Source of the DNA: Mermis nigrescens
Lineage: Eukaryota; Nematoda; Enoplea; Mermithida; Mermithidae
Direction of reading: 5' to 3'
DNA length: 64,000 bases
Assembly: GCA_036768485.1 (NCBI GenBank)
Contig: JAVLUZ010000154.1
Location: 19,777,134-19,841,133 of the forward strand
Shown here: positions 47,430-57,900 of the stretch, piece by piece
How positions within the stretch are numbered: position 1 is the stretch's first letter
Layout of the letters: the number at the start of each line of letters is the position of its first letter
Translations under genes and position numbers: made by a program
Notes under the pieces: model-generated
What the model was told of the DNA's origin: nothing
The model's input: only the letters and a program-made list of their open reading frames with translations
Database searches by the model: none

Positions 47430-47880
47430 TTTTCTTGACCATTCAATGACCTGTCCGACCTAACAATGACCTGTCCACCCCAAGCATTTATTTCACCTGA
47501 CCACTCTCCCTACTCTAATTTAATTCAATTCGTATATTTAAAATTTAGCAATTCTGTATCGTTATTTACTTTACACTATTTTCTTCTGACCATTAGATGA
47601 CCTGTCCATCCCTAGCACTTAGTGCGTCTGACCATACTCCTACTCGCTATTGGCCAATTTTATAAATCGGCTGGGGCCCCTAGGCTCTACTAAACTTTAT
47701 TTACAATGTATTTACTTTTTCTTGACCATTAGATGACCATATTGACCATGCGGCTACCCTTCTATTTGCCATCTGTCAGGTTGGTCAGGGGGCCCTCCTA
47801 GGCTCTATTAAACTTCATTTACAATGTATTACATTTTTCTTGACCATTAGATGACCAGTCCACCCCCAGCGTTTATGTAC
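47430..47880 (-). repeat. Subterminal repeats of the right arm
   Basis: Mirror image of the left-arm array: TTCTTGACCATTAGATGACC recurs with CCTAGGCTCTA and CACCCC(A/T)AGCATTTA motifs between copies. Confidence 0.7.
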
Positions 47881-48023
47881 TTGGTCACATCTTCCTCGCT
47901 GATTGGCCATTTCTATGTTGGTCAGGGCCTACGTCACCAACTAGTATGTGTTTTAGACGCGTACCTATACTAGTGCACTTAAGTGCAAAGGTGCGTGGTG
48001 ACAACAGAGCGCCACATCTTACT

Positions 48024-49415
48024 ATCATAGCGCTTGGGACTAAATACTCTAATAAAAATTTTGCAATTTCAGCTAAAAACACAAAGGGAGTACAGGAAAA
48101 ATCATTCTCATATTTCACTTCAGGGGAGACATGTGGGCCCCCCATCTCCCTTGGATACGGGCCTGAACAACCCTATAATGATGTGTCAGGACTCAAGCAC
48201 GTTAGCAACAAAGCATTATGCACAAAGCAATAACTTCAGAAACAGCACCGATAAAGTGTGTACCAAAAACCTAAGATTTCGGAATTTTTGCACCCACAAA
48301 GACCCAGCATGCCAGCCCTGGTTGCTTCCTGTGCGAGCTCACAGGTTATCTGCTCGCTGTTAGTTAGTCAAACAAAAACGGGAGGAAATTAGCTGTACTT
48401 ACCTACCTAGTTTAGCAAAGAGAAAAATTTTGTAATGCCATTCTTTTCTTGTGGTGTTCTCAATAGTACTGTCCATATATGATCTTGCGGGAAGTTTGAG
48501 TGGAGTATCCACCCCCTGCAAAAAACTTTTCAAGCCCCGCTGAGAAAATTTTTCACCCCAGCCAGATTTGTCGATTTTTTAGGAATTTACAGAAGTTTCC
48601 CAAATTTTCCCTAAAATTGGCATAAAAAGTGTTTTTAAACATTTTCAGCCATCTATTTATTCAAAATTCTGAATTTGTCAAGGCTTTGCTTCATATAATT
48701 ATGTTATTCACCTGAATATTGATGAATTTTTTCGACTTTTTCTGATTTTTTTGAAATATTTTTCCATGTTTTTATGCACCAGAAAGATAAAACATCGTCT
48801 GAAACGCAGAAAAAAGATGTTTTTTTACGCGTTCCTATCATTTTTTGGCCCAAAACTGGTACTTTAAAATTTCACCCCCCACAGAATTCCCCTGCTGTGC
48901 ATGTCTAGTAGTGTCACATGCTTTAACCCCTCAAAATAGCCTAAATCTACCTGATTGCTGTTTCCAGGCATGACATGGTGACCTAGCACTTCTCTCTATT
49001 AAGTAAGTGGAGCCAAAATTAAACTATTTGGAACAAGAAATTAGCAGAGATTTTGAAGCTTTGCTTTTTCTAAACTGATCAACGTTAAGCAGCAGCGTAA
49101 AACATCCTAATAATATTGAGCCCAAGACTACAATAATGTAATGCAAAACTCGAATTTAGTAATCATAAAAATGTCTTAACAATGCACAGAAAATTTCCCA
49201 AGTTTGGCAATCTCTATATTGCATAGAGTACAACAAACAAATCTCTGAGTAACTTAAGAATAGCACTTTCAAAATACTGAAAAATAAACTTCAGAAGAGC
49301 GGATTTTTCCGCTCAGTACTTAGATTTTATTGGAAGAAAGTGCGGGAAAAATTTCATCTGTCTATGATCAACGTTACTAAAGCTATGGGTTTCGTTAATT
49401 AGCCATCTCTTTCAC
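48024..49415. other. No supported gene
   Basis: Two overlapping plus frames at 47,946-48,363 begin inside the palindrome arm and carry no motif. The remainder is AT-rich and featureless apart from C-runs near 48,510-48,560 and 48,880, which do not align with the hAT-like family. Confidence 0.45.
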
Positions 49416-49585
49416 GACCTAAGCAAGCATCTTCATCGACCTAAGTATTTAAAGATTCAAACAGCTGAAGACAGAATCACATGAAGATACCCAATTCACG
49501 TCGACCTAAGCATCTATACATTGACCTAAGCATCTATACATCAACCTAAGCATCTATACATACAACGACCTAAGAATCTAATAGA
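49416..49585. repeat. Short tandem repeat CGACCTAAGCATCTATACAT
   Basis: The phrase (T)CGACCTAAGCATCTATACA occurs four times between about 49,500 and 49,580, with two looser CGACCTAAG copies upstream at 49,418 and 49,437. Confidence 0.85.
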
Positions 49586-50149
49586 TACATCAAATTTCTT
49601 TGTCATTCACCCAAAATTCACCTCTTTTTGAAAAGATTGGCCTTCCAGATCCGAGAAAAATGTCACTCAATTTCGACTACAACGATTTTGCCCTAGATGG
49701 AAAATTGCCAAAAAATGGAAAAATAGGTAAACACCGGAAAAGTAAAATGGAAAATTTTTCATTTCCTTTATTTTCAACGGAAATCATTCATTGTTCAAAC
49801 TTTTTGGTCGGATTTCAAACTCATATCGTTTCTCTCAAATTTCACTATTTTGAAAAATTTCGAAAGTGTAACTCAAAAATGGAAAAAGTCTACTTGGTTG
49901 AATTTTTCCATTTTTAGTTGCGCTTTATAAATTTCTTTCAAAAATAAGGAAATTAGGTGAGAAGCGACATGATTTTGACATCTACGACTGAAAAGCTTGA
50001 AAATTAACCATTTCCCGCTAGTAGTAACACATGGCCCTCTGGGGGTACAATGATGAAGGATGCTTGCTAAGTGCACATGCACTAGATACAAAATTATGAC
50101 ATATTACGATTGCAAGCTGATGTCATTATACCCCCGGAGTCAAGTTACG
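49586..50149. other. Weak coding hints only
   Basis: A block at 49,660-49,727 begins with ATG (MSLNFDYNDFALDGKLPKNG) and ends at ATAG/GTAAAC, as a first exon would. No following exon was found. A hairpin-like AAATGGAAAAAGTCTA..TTTTTCCATTTT lies at 49,877-49,915. Confidence 0.3.
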
Positions 50150-50830
50150 GCACCTCACTAATATTATGTACAAACACCGCTAAGCTTTATAGCACCCGAA
50201 CCAAGATTTGCATTGCGCTAAAATTATGTACATACACTACTAAGCTTTCTGGCCCCCAGATTATTGGATAAATCAATTTTTAGGTCGAATTGCACTAAAA
50301 TTATGTACATACACATTTAAAGACCACTTAGCTATACGCCCCTTTCTTGCCCCCAAATTAGGGGGTTTCATAAATCGGCCCCTGGATCGAGATTATGGGA
50401 TAAACTAATTTTGTTACATTGTGCTAAAATTATGTACATACACGTTTAATGACTACTAAGCTTTCTGGCCCCCGGATTATTGGATAAATCAATTTTTAGG
50501 TCGCATTGCACTAAAATTATGTACATACACGTTTAAAGACCACTTAGCTATACGCCTCCTTCTTGCCCCCAAATTAGGGGGGTTCATAAATCGGCCCCTG
50601 GATCAGAGATTATGGGATAAAGTAATTTTGTTACATTGTGCTAAAATTATGTACATACACCGCTAAGCTTTATAGCCCCTGGATCGAGATTTGCATTAGC
50701 ACTAAAATTATGTATGTACACGTTTAATGACCACTGAGCTTTCTGGCTCCCGGATTATGGGATAAATCAATTGTACGGTAACAGTGCGCTAAAATTATGT
50801 ACATACACGTTTAAAGACCACTAAGCTTTT
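50150..50830. repeat. Eight-unit array with 216-bp higher-order period
   Basis: CTAAAATTATGTACATACAC recurs near 50,160, 50,217, 50,292, 50,422, 50,508, 50,638, 50,698 and 50,786. Linkers alternate between a short CGCTAAGCTTTATAGCCCC type and longer CGTTTAAAGACCACTTAGC or CCAAATTAGGGGG types. The block 50,292-50,507 is repeated almost exactly at 50,508-50,723. Confidence 0.9.
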
Positions 50831-51206
50831 AGACTCCACAACCCGCTCCCCAGTGCATGTCCGATTATGACTAGAATGACATCTTGGCTTTCGAATCTCA
50901 TTGCAATGGGATGCAATGCGATGAAAAGAAAATTCATTTGCACTTCATGAATTCCGATCGAATCGATTCAACTCTTAGTTAACAGATTATAAATCTCAGT
51001 TATGACAAGACAGCTTCTTCATTTAAGTTTGCAATCAAATATTAACAGGTATGCACGAACTACAAGATTTATTATAGTTTTATTTTGCTAAGATTACACA
51101 ATGTTGCGATAAATTACGTGTTTCGCGTCATAGTCTAGCTAAATTACGAGAGATGCAGCTACAGTACTTTGAAACCGTTGTAGAATTTTTACAATTAAGC
51201 CTCGCT

Positions 51207-52933
51207 TTATAAATTGAAGCCGCGTATTAAATCAGAAAAAGACACCAAATATTTCACGTAAATATCGTAAATATCCATTTTTAGCTGGATTAGATCTATA
51301 CCGCTGAAAAGTTTATGAACGAAAATATCACTTAATTCCGGTTTATTGAGTTCGTCGATGAGAATCCGGGCGAAAAACCAGAAAGCTTTTATCTTTTTCT
51401 TTCCAGTACGTTCGCAAGCTTTATTATCGAATTTAGCCCGATTCTTGTACTCTTGTTTTTTCGTAAAAGTAAATTTTTCCCAAAATATGTCAGCTAATTT
51501 TGATTTTGTTTCGAAATCAATGAAATTGTCTAAAAAATAGAAAAAATGTTTGAGAATTCCTCGAATTAGATGAAATTATTATTTTAGAATAATGTAAGAT
51601 GACTTCCTACATATAAATATTGCATAGATATTCGTTATTTATATTATATAATTCATTTCATTTTGCCTGATTATTAGAAGCATATCATTTAAGAAACCTA
51701 GCTAGAATTTTAGCAATTGAACGTCATCTGAGCTTTTTTTAAATAACTTCGAAGTAATTGTTCTTTATTTTGACAATACATGACATTTGTTATTTATATT
51801 ATGTAATTTATTTCAGTTTTTTTTGGATTATTAGAAGCATGTTATTTAAGAAACCTAACCAGAATATCTGCAATGGAACGTCGTGTAAGTTTTTTCGTAT
51901 ATAAGTTTAAGCTAATTGTTCTCCACATGAAGATGTCATTTTTTCATTTTTCATTATTTAGCATTAGTTACTTGTACTTTTATTTAAAATCAAAATTGGT
52001 ACAAAAAAATATTAAAAAGTTTTTTTTGGTAATTTACCATACATCAGGTCAAATTAGACAAACTTTTATAACATAGTCAAAATATTAATTTTAAATAGCA
52101 ACTAAAACAAGTTAACCTCATCAAATAGTCTAAAACTTTAAACCCAAATTTTATTGATGTATACATATGTCGAACAGGATTTTTGCATGCTTTGTAACAT
52201 TTTCATTTTGGCTCATTACAAAATCTGTATTGAATATAATTTTCAATAAATTATTGAAAAAATTAGTAGTGGCTAATCCGGCCAGTATTTTCTTCATAGT
52301 AGAGAGCAATTCCGATACGTTTTTTCATATAGTTAAAAGGTTTAAAAAATTTATTCATCTTGCATGTAAAAAAGTTAATTACTAGTACTGTTATCAAAAT
52401 TATCTTGTGCACGCGCAAAAAATATCAATGTTAATTTGATAATTTCAAATAGAAAAATAAATTTTCTTTGGTTTTCAACAAAACTTAAGCGCTAAATGTT
52501 ATACTTGTGTTTTTTAATACATTCGTTGATGAGAAAATATTTTTAAGAATATAACGAATAAAAAATAAATTTTTAATACACTATGCAACCTAACGAACAA
52601 ATTGAAATAAATGCATTAATATGATGTTTACTCAAATCAAACAAACTTTCAACGCAGCAAAAGCATAAATGCTAGATAAAACTACTACTTTGAGTTTAAA
52701 AAATTCAAAAATGCACAGAAAAAAAACAAAATTAGTTCTAAATATGATTTATTAAAGCAAAAATCGCAATAGCATAAAGCACTTTGCAGGAATAAATTTA
52801 ATATCGAAAAAAATGAAATTAATATATGAGCACAATAATAAATAAACTTCCAGGCGAAAATAAATAATAAAAAGTTACTTTGACACCAGGTTCGTACAAC
52901 GATTACAAAAATTTTGAACTCGTCGTACTCCAT
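51207..52933 (-). CDS. Two-exon gene, paralog of the Maverick small protein at 62,031-62,482
   Basis: Exon 1 (52,933-52,879, 55 bp) reads MEYDEFKIFVIVVRTWCQ and stops one base into the next codon at A/GTAACT. Exon 2 (51,529-51,207) begins after TTTTTTAG, completes that codon, and runs open to TAA at 51,207. The product is about 126 residues. Exon 2 carries KSKLADIFWEKFTFTKKQEY and KKIKAFWFFARILIDEL. These align with KKMLADLFWTRFTREAKGSY and RVSNFWYFATQLARKM of the gene at 62,031: LAD-x-FW-xx-FT, YK and FW-x-FA are shared. The intron interrupts both genes after exactly 18 codons plus one base. No stop or frameshift is present. Function unknown. The intron is about 1.35 kb, against 56 bp in the paralog. 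No other Maverick gene lies next to it. Confidence 0.72.
51625..51900. repeat. Two direct copies of a block of about 110 bp, 160 bp apart
   Basis: GTTATTTATATTAT(A/G)TAATT..TTTCA then GATTATTAGAAGCAT(A/G)T(C/T)ATTTAAGAAACCTA and GAACGTC(A/G)T occur at about 51,632-51,735 and 51,789-51,895. They lie in the intron of the minus-strand gene. Confidence 0.8.
52167..52385 (+). CDS. Small ORF with signal-peptide-like start (doubtful)
   Basis: 72 codons, starting MSNRIFACFVTFSFWL, which could be a signal peptide. A stretch ESNSDTFFHIVKRF...HLAC weakly recalls the ENDTCFKFIEH...FICC segment of the secreted proteins near 60.3 and 61.6 kb. It lies in the intron of the minus-strand gene and is AT-rich. 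A degenerate relative of the secreted family or chance are both possible. Confidence 0.2.
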   Translation: MSNRIFACFVTFSFWLITKSVLNIIFNKLLKKLVVANPASIFFIVESNSDTFFHIVKRFKKFIHLACKKVNY

Positions 52934-52984
52934 AATGATTTCTTAATAAAATGAATATCAAGTTCAAAAAATCATCTCATTTGG

Positions 52985-54360
52985 TTTATCTATATTGACT
53001 TAGAAAAAATGACGTAACTGGGTCAAACGCTTGACGAAAGTTTGCAAATTTGTATTTTGTTATTAAGATGAGAAGTTGAAAATATAATAATTTTTCTGTT
53101 TACTTGAAACAACCCTAAAAACGGAGCTAGGGTCACGGTTTTTAATGTGCGCTACATAAAATAAGATAGATAAGAAGATCGAAAAAAACTGACGTAATCG
53201 CGAATAAATTTTAGAGGGTTACTTGATTACTCTTTTAAGCTTACCAAGATCAAAAAAAGAGAACAATGTGATTTTTTGTCGAAAAAAGTTTCATGGGTCA
53301 TGCAAAAAAACTTTAAAACAAACCGAGCTAGAGTCACGGTTCTTAACGCCTGTTGCATAGATAGATAAGAGATTGAAAAAAACTGACGTAATTATAAAAA
53401 ACTTAGAGGGTTACTTGATTACTCTTTTAAGCTTACCAAATTGAAAAAGTATCATGCGATCCAACAAAAATATTCTATAGGTCACGCTTAATAGATTTCT
53501 ATGCATTATGACCGAGAAAGATAAGAAAACTGAAAGCTGACGTGAACATATGAATAAAAAAATCTTTGGAATACTGAGTTACAATTTTTGGTTTTAATGT
53601 ATAATTACTCGCATGAAGATCGAAAAAATGACGTATTTAGGAAAATTTAGCGTTATTAGGTTTAAGCTTGTTGGAATATAAAACTTTTTTGGGTCACGAG
53701 TTTTTTGGGATCAAAAAAGATAAGAAAAAATAGCGTAAATATTAGGGTTACTTGACTACTCTTTGAAGCTTACCAAAATTAAAAAAGAACACGCAACTTG
53801 ACAAAATAGTTTTTATGCACTATGACCTAGAAAGATAAGAAAATCAAAAAACTTACGTAAACACTGATTAAGAAAATTCTTCAGAATACTAGGTCACAAG
53901 TTTTTGGTTTTAATGTATAATTACTCGCATAAAGAAAAAGATAAGAAGATCGAAAAAACTGACGTAATCGGTGAAAAATTTTTTAGAGGCTTATTTGATT
54001 ACTCTTTTAAGCATACCAAAATAAAAAAGAACATGCAATTTGACAAAAAAAGTTTTATAGGTCACGCTCATTCGTTTTTTATGTACTTTGACCTAGAAAG
54101 ATGAGAAAATCGAAAAAGTGACGTAAACGTGTGATTTAAGAAATTTTTTGGAATCTGGGTCACGATTTTTTGGTTTTAAGGTATTACTCGCATGAAGAAG
54201 AAAGATAAGAAGATGGAAAAAATGACGTATTTAGGAAAATTCAGCCTTATTAGGTTTAAGCTTGTTGGAATATAAAAAAGTTTTGGGGTCACAAGTTTTT
54301 TGTGACCAAAAAAGATAAGAAAAAACTAGCGTAAATATCGCAAAAAAATTTTTAGTTATT
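52985..54360. repeat. Degenerate tandem or dispersed repeat block
   Basis: Two motifs alternate: (A)AAGATAAGAAGATCGAAAAA (A)CTGACGTAA (about ten occurrences from 52,995 to 54,330) and GGTTACTTGATTACTCTTTT AAGCTTACCAAA (near 53,219, 53,410, 53,748 and 53,993). GGTCACG-type motifs are interspersed. Spacing is irregular at about 100-250 bp. It lies immediately upstream of the Maverick element and may be its subterminal region. Confidence 0.75.
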
Positions 54361-54369
54361 AGATTATGA

Positions 54370-54890
54370 TTGCAAGCCATACGCCTGCGTTTACAACCTT
54401 GTACTGATGTTGATATAATCTTAGGTCAGTTACGGTTTTTTTTAAATTTATTTTGTCGTTTGCTGGTTCATATTATAAACGAACGATGCCCGCTTTGTTT
54501 TTACTATATATACGACAAAAACTTTAAATAATTGTCATTATTTTATTTTTTTACCAATTCCGTTGCGTTTAGAACAATCTTGTGCTAATGTTAAAATATT
54601 CTTAGCTCAATCACGTTTTTTTTGAATTTATTTTTCGCCTGTTGGCTTAATATAAACGGGCGACGCTTGCTTTATTACTTTAATATGTATAATCGTCATT
54701 ATTTTATTTTTCATAATTTTTTGCGTACGCCTGTAATGACAACATTGTACTGAAAGTTTAGCTTTGCTACGTTTTTTGTTTATTTTGTCGCCTGCTGGTT
54801 CGTAATATAAACGAGTGATGCTCGCTTTATTTTTTTACCATAAATACAACAAAAACTCTGATAATTGTCATTATTTTATTTTTTGACGAT
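54370..54890 (+). repeat. Three tandem copies of a 170-185 bp unit directly before PolB
   Basis: The unit reads GCCTG(C/T)..ACAAC(C/A)TTGTACTGA...TTA(C/G)..CGTTTTTT...TTATTTTGTCGCCTGCTGGTTC ..TAATATAAACGA..GATGC(C/T)CGCTTTATTTTTTTAC(T/C)ATA(A/T)ATAC...ATAATTGTCATTATTTTA, with copies near 54,375-54,550, 54,555-54,715 and 54,725-54,890. Each has an AT-rich ATAAATAC/ATATATAC element that could serve as a TATA box. The last copy ends about 20 bases before the PolB ATG. Confidence 0.8.
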
Positions 54891-54907
54891 TTGGTTGTGT
54901 TTAGAAA

Positions 54908-57900
54908 ATGAGCGATTACGAATTAACGCTCGATTACAGCGATTTTTCTGAATCGGATTCGTCGCTTAGTGAAATATCTTGTCGACCTCGGTCTGACACG
55001 ATATTTCATCGACGATATTTCGGACGAATCGAGTTCCGATTCCTTCGAAACTGACAGCTTAATTACCGTCGATGAATGGCGACCGTCCGATGATGAGCAG
55101 ATTGGGGGAAATTTTGCGGCGGAGCGTTTCTACGAGTTGAGCGATCCTGTTATGCAACGTGTAAAGCGCTTTAATACGGAAGGCGCGGAATACCAAATTC
55201 GTTTTATAAATTCGGACGAATTGGAAAATATCAATGAACGTGTACCGGCTATTTTCGACCACGCCATTAATACTATATTATCTAGAACAGATCCGATGGC
55301 GTTGGTGGGTTTACAATTAGCTCATCCCGATTTGGATAAACCGGTTTTAGTCCATTTCCGGAATCGACAGAATATTACCGGCGAAATTATTTTAGCTCAA
55401 ATTGAGCGAATTTTGCAATCGAATCAAGAGGTGAAAATCGATTCCGAGAATTCGACCATTAAGATCGTCACAGTAACGCCTCCAGCCGGTTCTGGAAAAT
55501 ACAACAAGTACATTTTGCACGAACAATTTTTGAATAGAGCGCACGGCGGATGCTTTGTCAAAATTCATAATAAGGACGATTTGTGCTTAGCGAGGGCCTT
55601 AGTAGTTGCGAGGGCTTATTTGCATAGAGACGACCCGGCGTACCATTGGGAATCGATTAAACGCGGCGATTTAAGACATTATACGATGCAAAAGACCAAG
55701 GCGATAGAATTAATGAATTTGGCTGGTTTAAAGGATCATAGAGGACCTTGCGGAATTCGCGAAGTTATCAAACTGCAGGAGGCTATGCAGGGGTACCAGA
55801 TCAAAGTGTTTGGAAAAGGTTGTTCGAACGATTTGCTCTTCGAGGGTGAGTTGCATACTGAAATTTTCATTTAATTTAAATATTTTTTATGTATTGTAAT
55901 TTAAGGGCCTACGAAAAGCGACAAAATTCTGCATTTGTACCTGCACGACGGTCATTACACTGTTATAGGCAGAATTAAAGGTTTCTTTTCGAAACGTTAT
56001 TTTTGCGAACATTGTAACGTACCATTATGATCATATGGAAGATCACCGGTGCAAACAGAAATGCTCTTCTTGCTATCATTCTCCGCCTTGCGTAAAATGC
56101 GAAATTTTGACTTGCTCTTCGTGTAACCGTTACTTTTATAACCGTAAATGCTTTAAAAATCATCGGAGAATTTACAAGTCTAACGGTAAAAAAGGGCTAA
56201 TCGAAAGTTCTGTTTGTATACGCGTACGTCGATGTAAACGATGCGGTAGACATTTTAGACGAAGGAATAAGAATAAGAAGCACAAGTGCGGATATTTTAA
56301 GTGTCGAACTTGCAAGAAAGAAGTCCTCTTAAAAGGTTTTCAATTTAAAATTTTAAAATTAATTATTTTTTCTTACGTTTCTGTATCTTTAAGATCATTT
56401 ATGCTATATGCAAAAAATAGCAAATGAGGAGGACGAGGAAAGCGAAGGTGAGAATGAGGAGAAAGCGAGTAAGGGTGAAAAGGAGGAATTTGTTACTCGT
56501 TTCGTTTTTTTCGATTTTGAGACTACGCAGGAACGCGTTTTAAAAGACACTGCTTACGGGCCCGAGTTGGAGCACGTCCCGAATTTATGTATTGCTCACA
56601 TTGTGTGCGACGATTGCCGTCGCAGCGAATTATCTACTTGCTATCGTTGCGGCGAAAACAGAAAAATATTTATCGGTGAGAAATGCATTGATGAATTTTG
56701 TACATTTCTGTTTTCTATGAAGCACGTAACAGCTATAGCCCATAATGCGAAGGGGTTCGACGGTCAATTCATTTTGCAGTTTTTCTATAAGCAAGGATTG
56801 GTGCCCAAGATAATAAGCAAGGGTAAAAGGGCTTTTTTTAACCATTTTGATTTTTATTAATTTTTTCATTTTTAACAGGCCTTGAGCTTATGTCAATAGC
56901 GTACGGAACGGTAAGAATAATCGATTCTTTCAATTTCTTACCAATGAAATTAGCCAATTTACCAAAAACATTTGGCATCGAGGAATTGAGTAAGGGTTAT
57001 TTTCCTTACGGTTTTAATACGCGTGATAATTGGGAGTACGTTGGTCCTTGGCCCGATCAATGCTTTTATTTTCCGACTTCGATGAAACCCGATGAATATC
57101 AGAAATTTCACGATTGGTATAAAGATCAAAAAGGAAAAGTACGCTTTTCTGCTTTTTTCAATTTCCTAATTTTCCTAAATTTAATGTGTTTTTTAGATCT
57201 TCAATTTCCAAGAAGAAATCCTTAAATACTGTGAGAGTGACGTCACGGTTTTAAGGCAGTGCTGCCTTAAATTTCGTGAAATATTCATGTCCGAGACCAC
57301 GGTAGATCCTTTCGAAAAATCTCTGACTATAGCCAGCGCGTGCAACTTGGTGTTTAGAAAACTTTTTCTAAAACCCGACACGATAGGCATAATTCCAGCG
57401 GATAATTACAGACACGAAGAAAATCAGTCCATTATTGCTATAAAATGGCTTAAATGGATTTCTTTCAAAGAAAACATCTACATTAAGCATAAGCAAAATG
57501 GATACGAGGTTAAAATAGGCAAATATAAGGTTGACGGTATTCATGGGGGTACTGTATACGAATTTTACGGCTGCTTTTGGCACGGCTGTTCAAAATGCAT
57601 GCCAAAACGGTGTCAGTTATCTGCTAATAAGAGCATGAGTGCGAAAGAAGCGAGGGATAAGACCATGGAACGCGCCAAATTTATTAGCCAGGCGGGGTAC
57701 GAGCTTGTGGAGAAATGGGAGTGCGACCTTTTGAGGGAAATCGCGGCCAATCCCGAAATGAAGCAATTTTTCGACAACGTGGAGGCTGGCGAAGCGCCGA
57801 TAAACCCCCGAGATGGTGAGTTTCGCTTTTTTCTTTATTTTGCTTACTTTAAATAACTTTTTGTGTTTCAGCATTCTACGGGGGAGAACGAACGCCATAA

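Larger units (their letters stand above)
39464..48023. mobile_element. 8.6-kb palindromic (foldback-like) element
   Basis: The left arm 39,464-43,565 and the right arm 45,072-48,023 are inverted copies around a 1.5-kb loop. Matching landmarks from the outside in: AGTAAGATGTGGC and the TGCACTTAAGTGCA palindrome; the GGTCATCTAATGGTCAAGAA repeats; a CTTACCTGACTTCCGG block; the outward gene; and GCATTCTAGTTTTTGACGTA at the inner ends. The arms differ by scattered substitutions (about 13 in 233 bp over the gene, by hand) and by a 1.15-kb insertion in the left arm at about 40,955-42,110, which includes a hAT-like copy. Divergence of this kind argues against an assembly mirror artefact. No transposase was identified. 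It could be a foldback/Galileo-like transposon, a captured virus genome, or an inverted segmental duplication. Confidence 0.8.
45072..48023 (-). repeat. Right arm of the palindrome
   Basis: Inverted copy of the left arm without the 1.15-kb insertion. The outer end carries the same nested hairpin-forming palindromes near 47,945-47,990. Confidence 0.85.

Noticed and set aside
39464..48023. Palindrome as a simple assembly mirror artefact
   Set aside because: The arms differ by scattered substitutions (about 5-6 percent in the gene) and by a 1.15-kb insertion, which an artefact would not create. Long-read confirmation is still desirable.
47946..48363. Two overlapping plus frames of 95 and 109 codons
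   Set aside because: They straddle the outer end of the palindrome arm, are in different frames, and have no motif or splice support.
48480..48900. C-rich segments as further hAT-like copies
   Set aside because: Only the C-runs match. The inner landmarks and ends of the family are absent.
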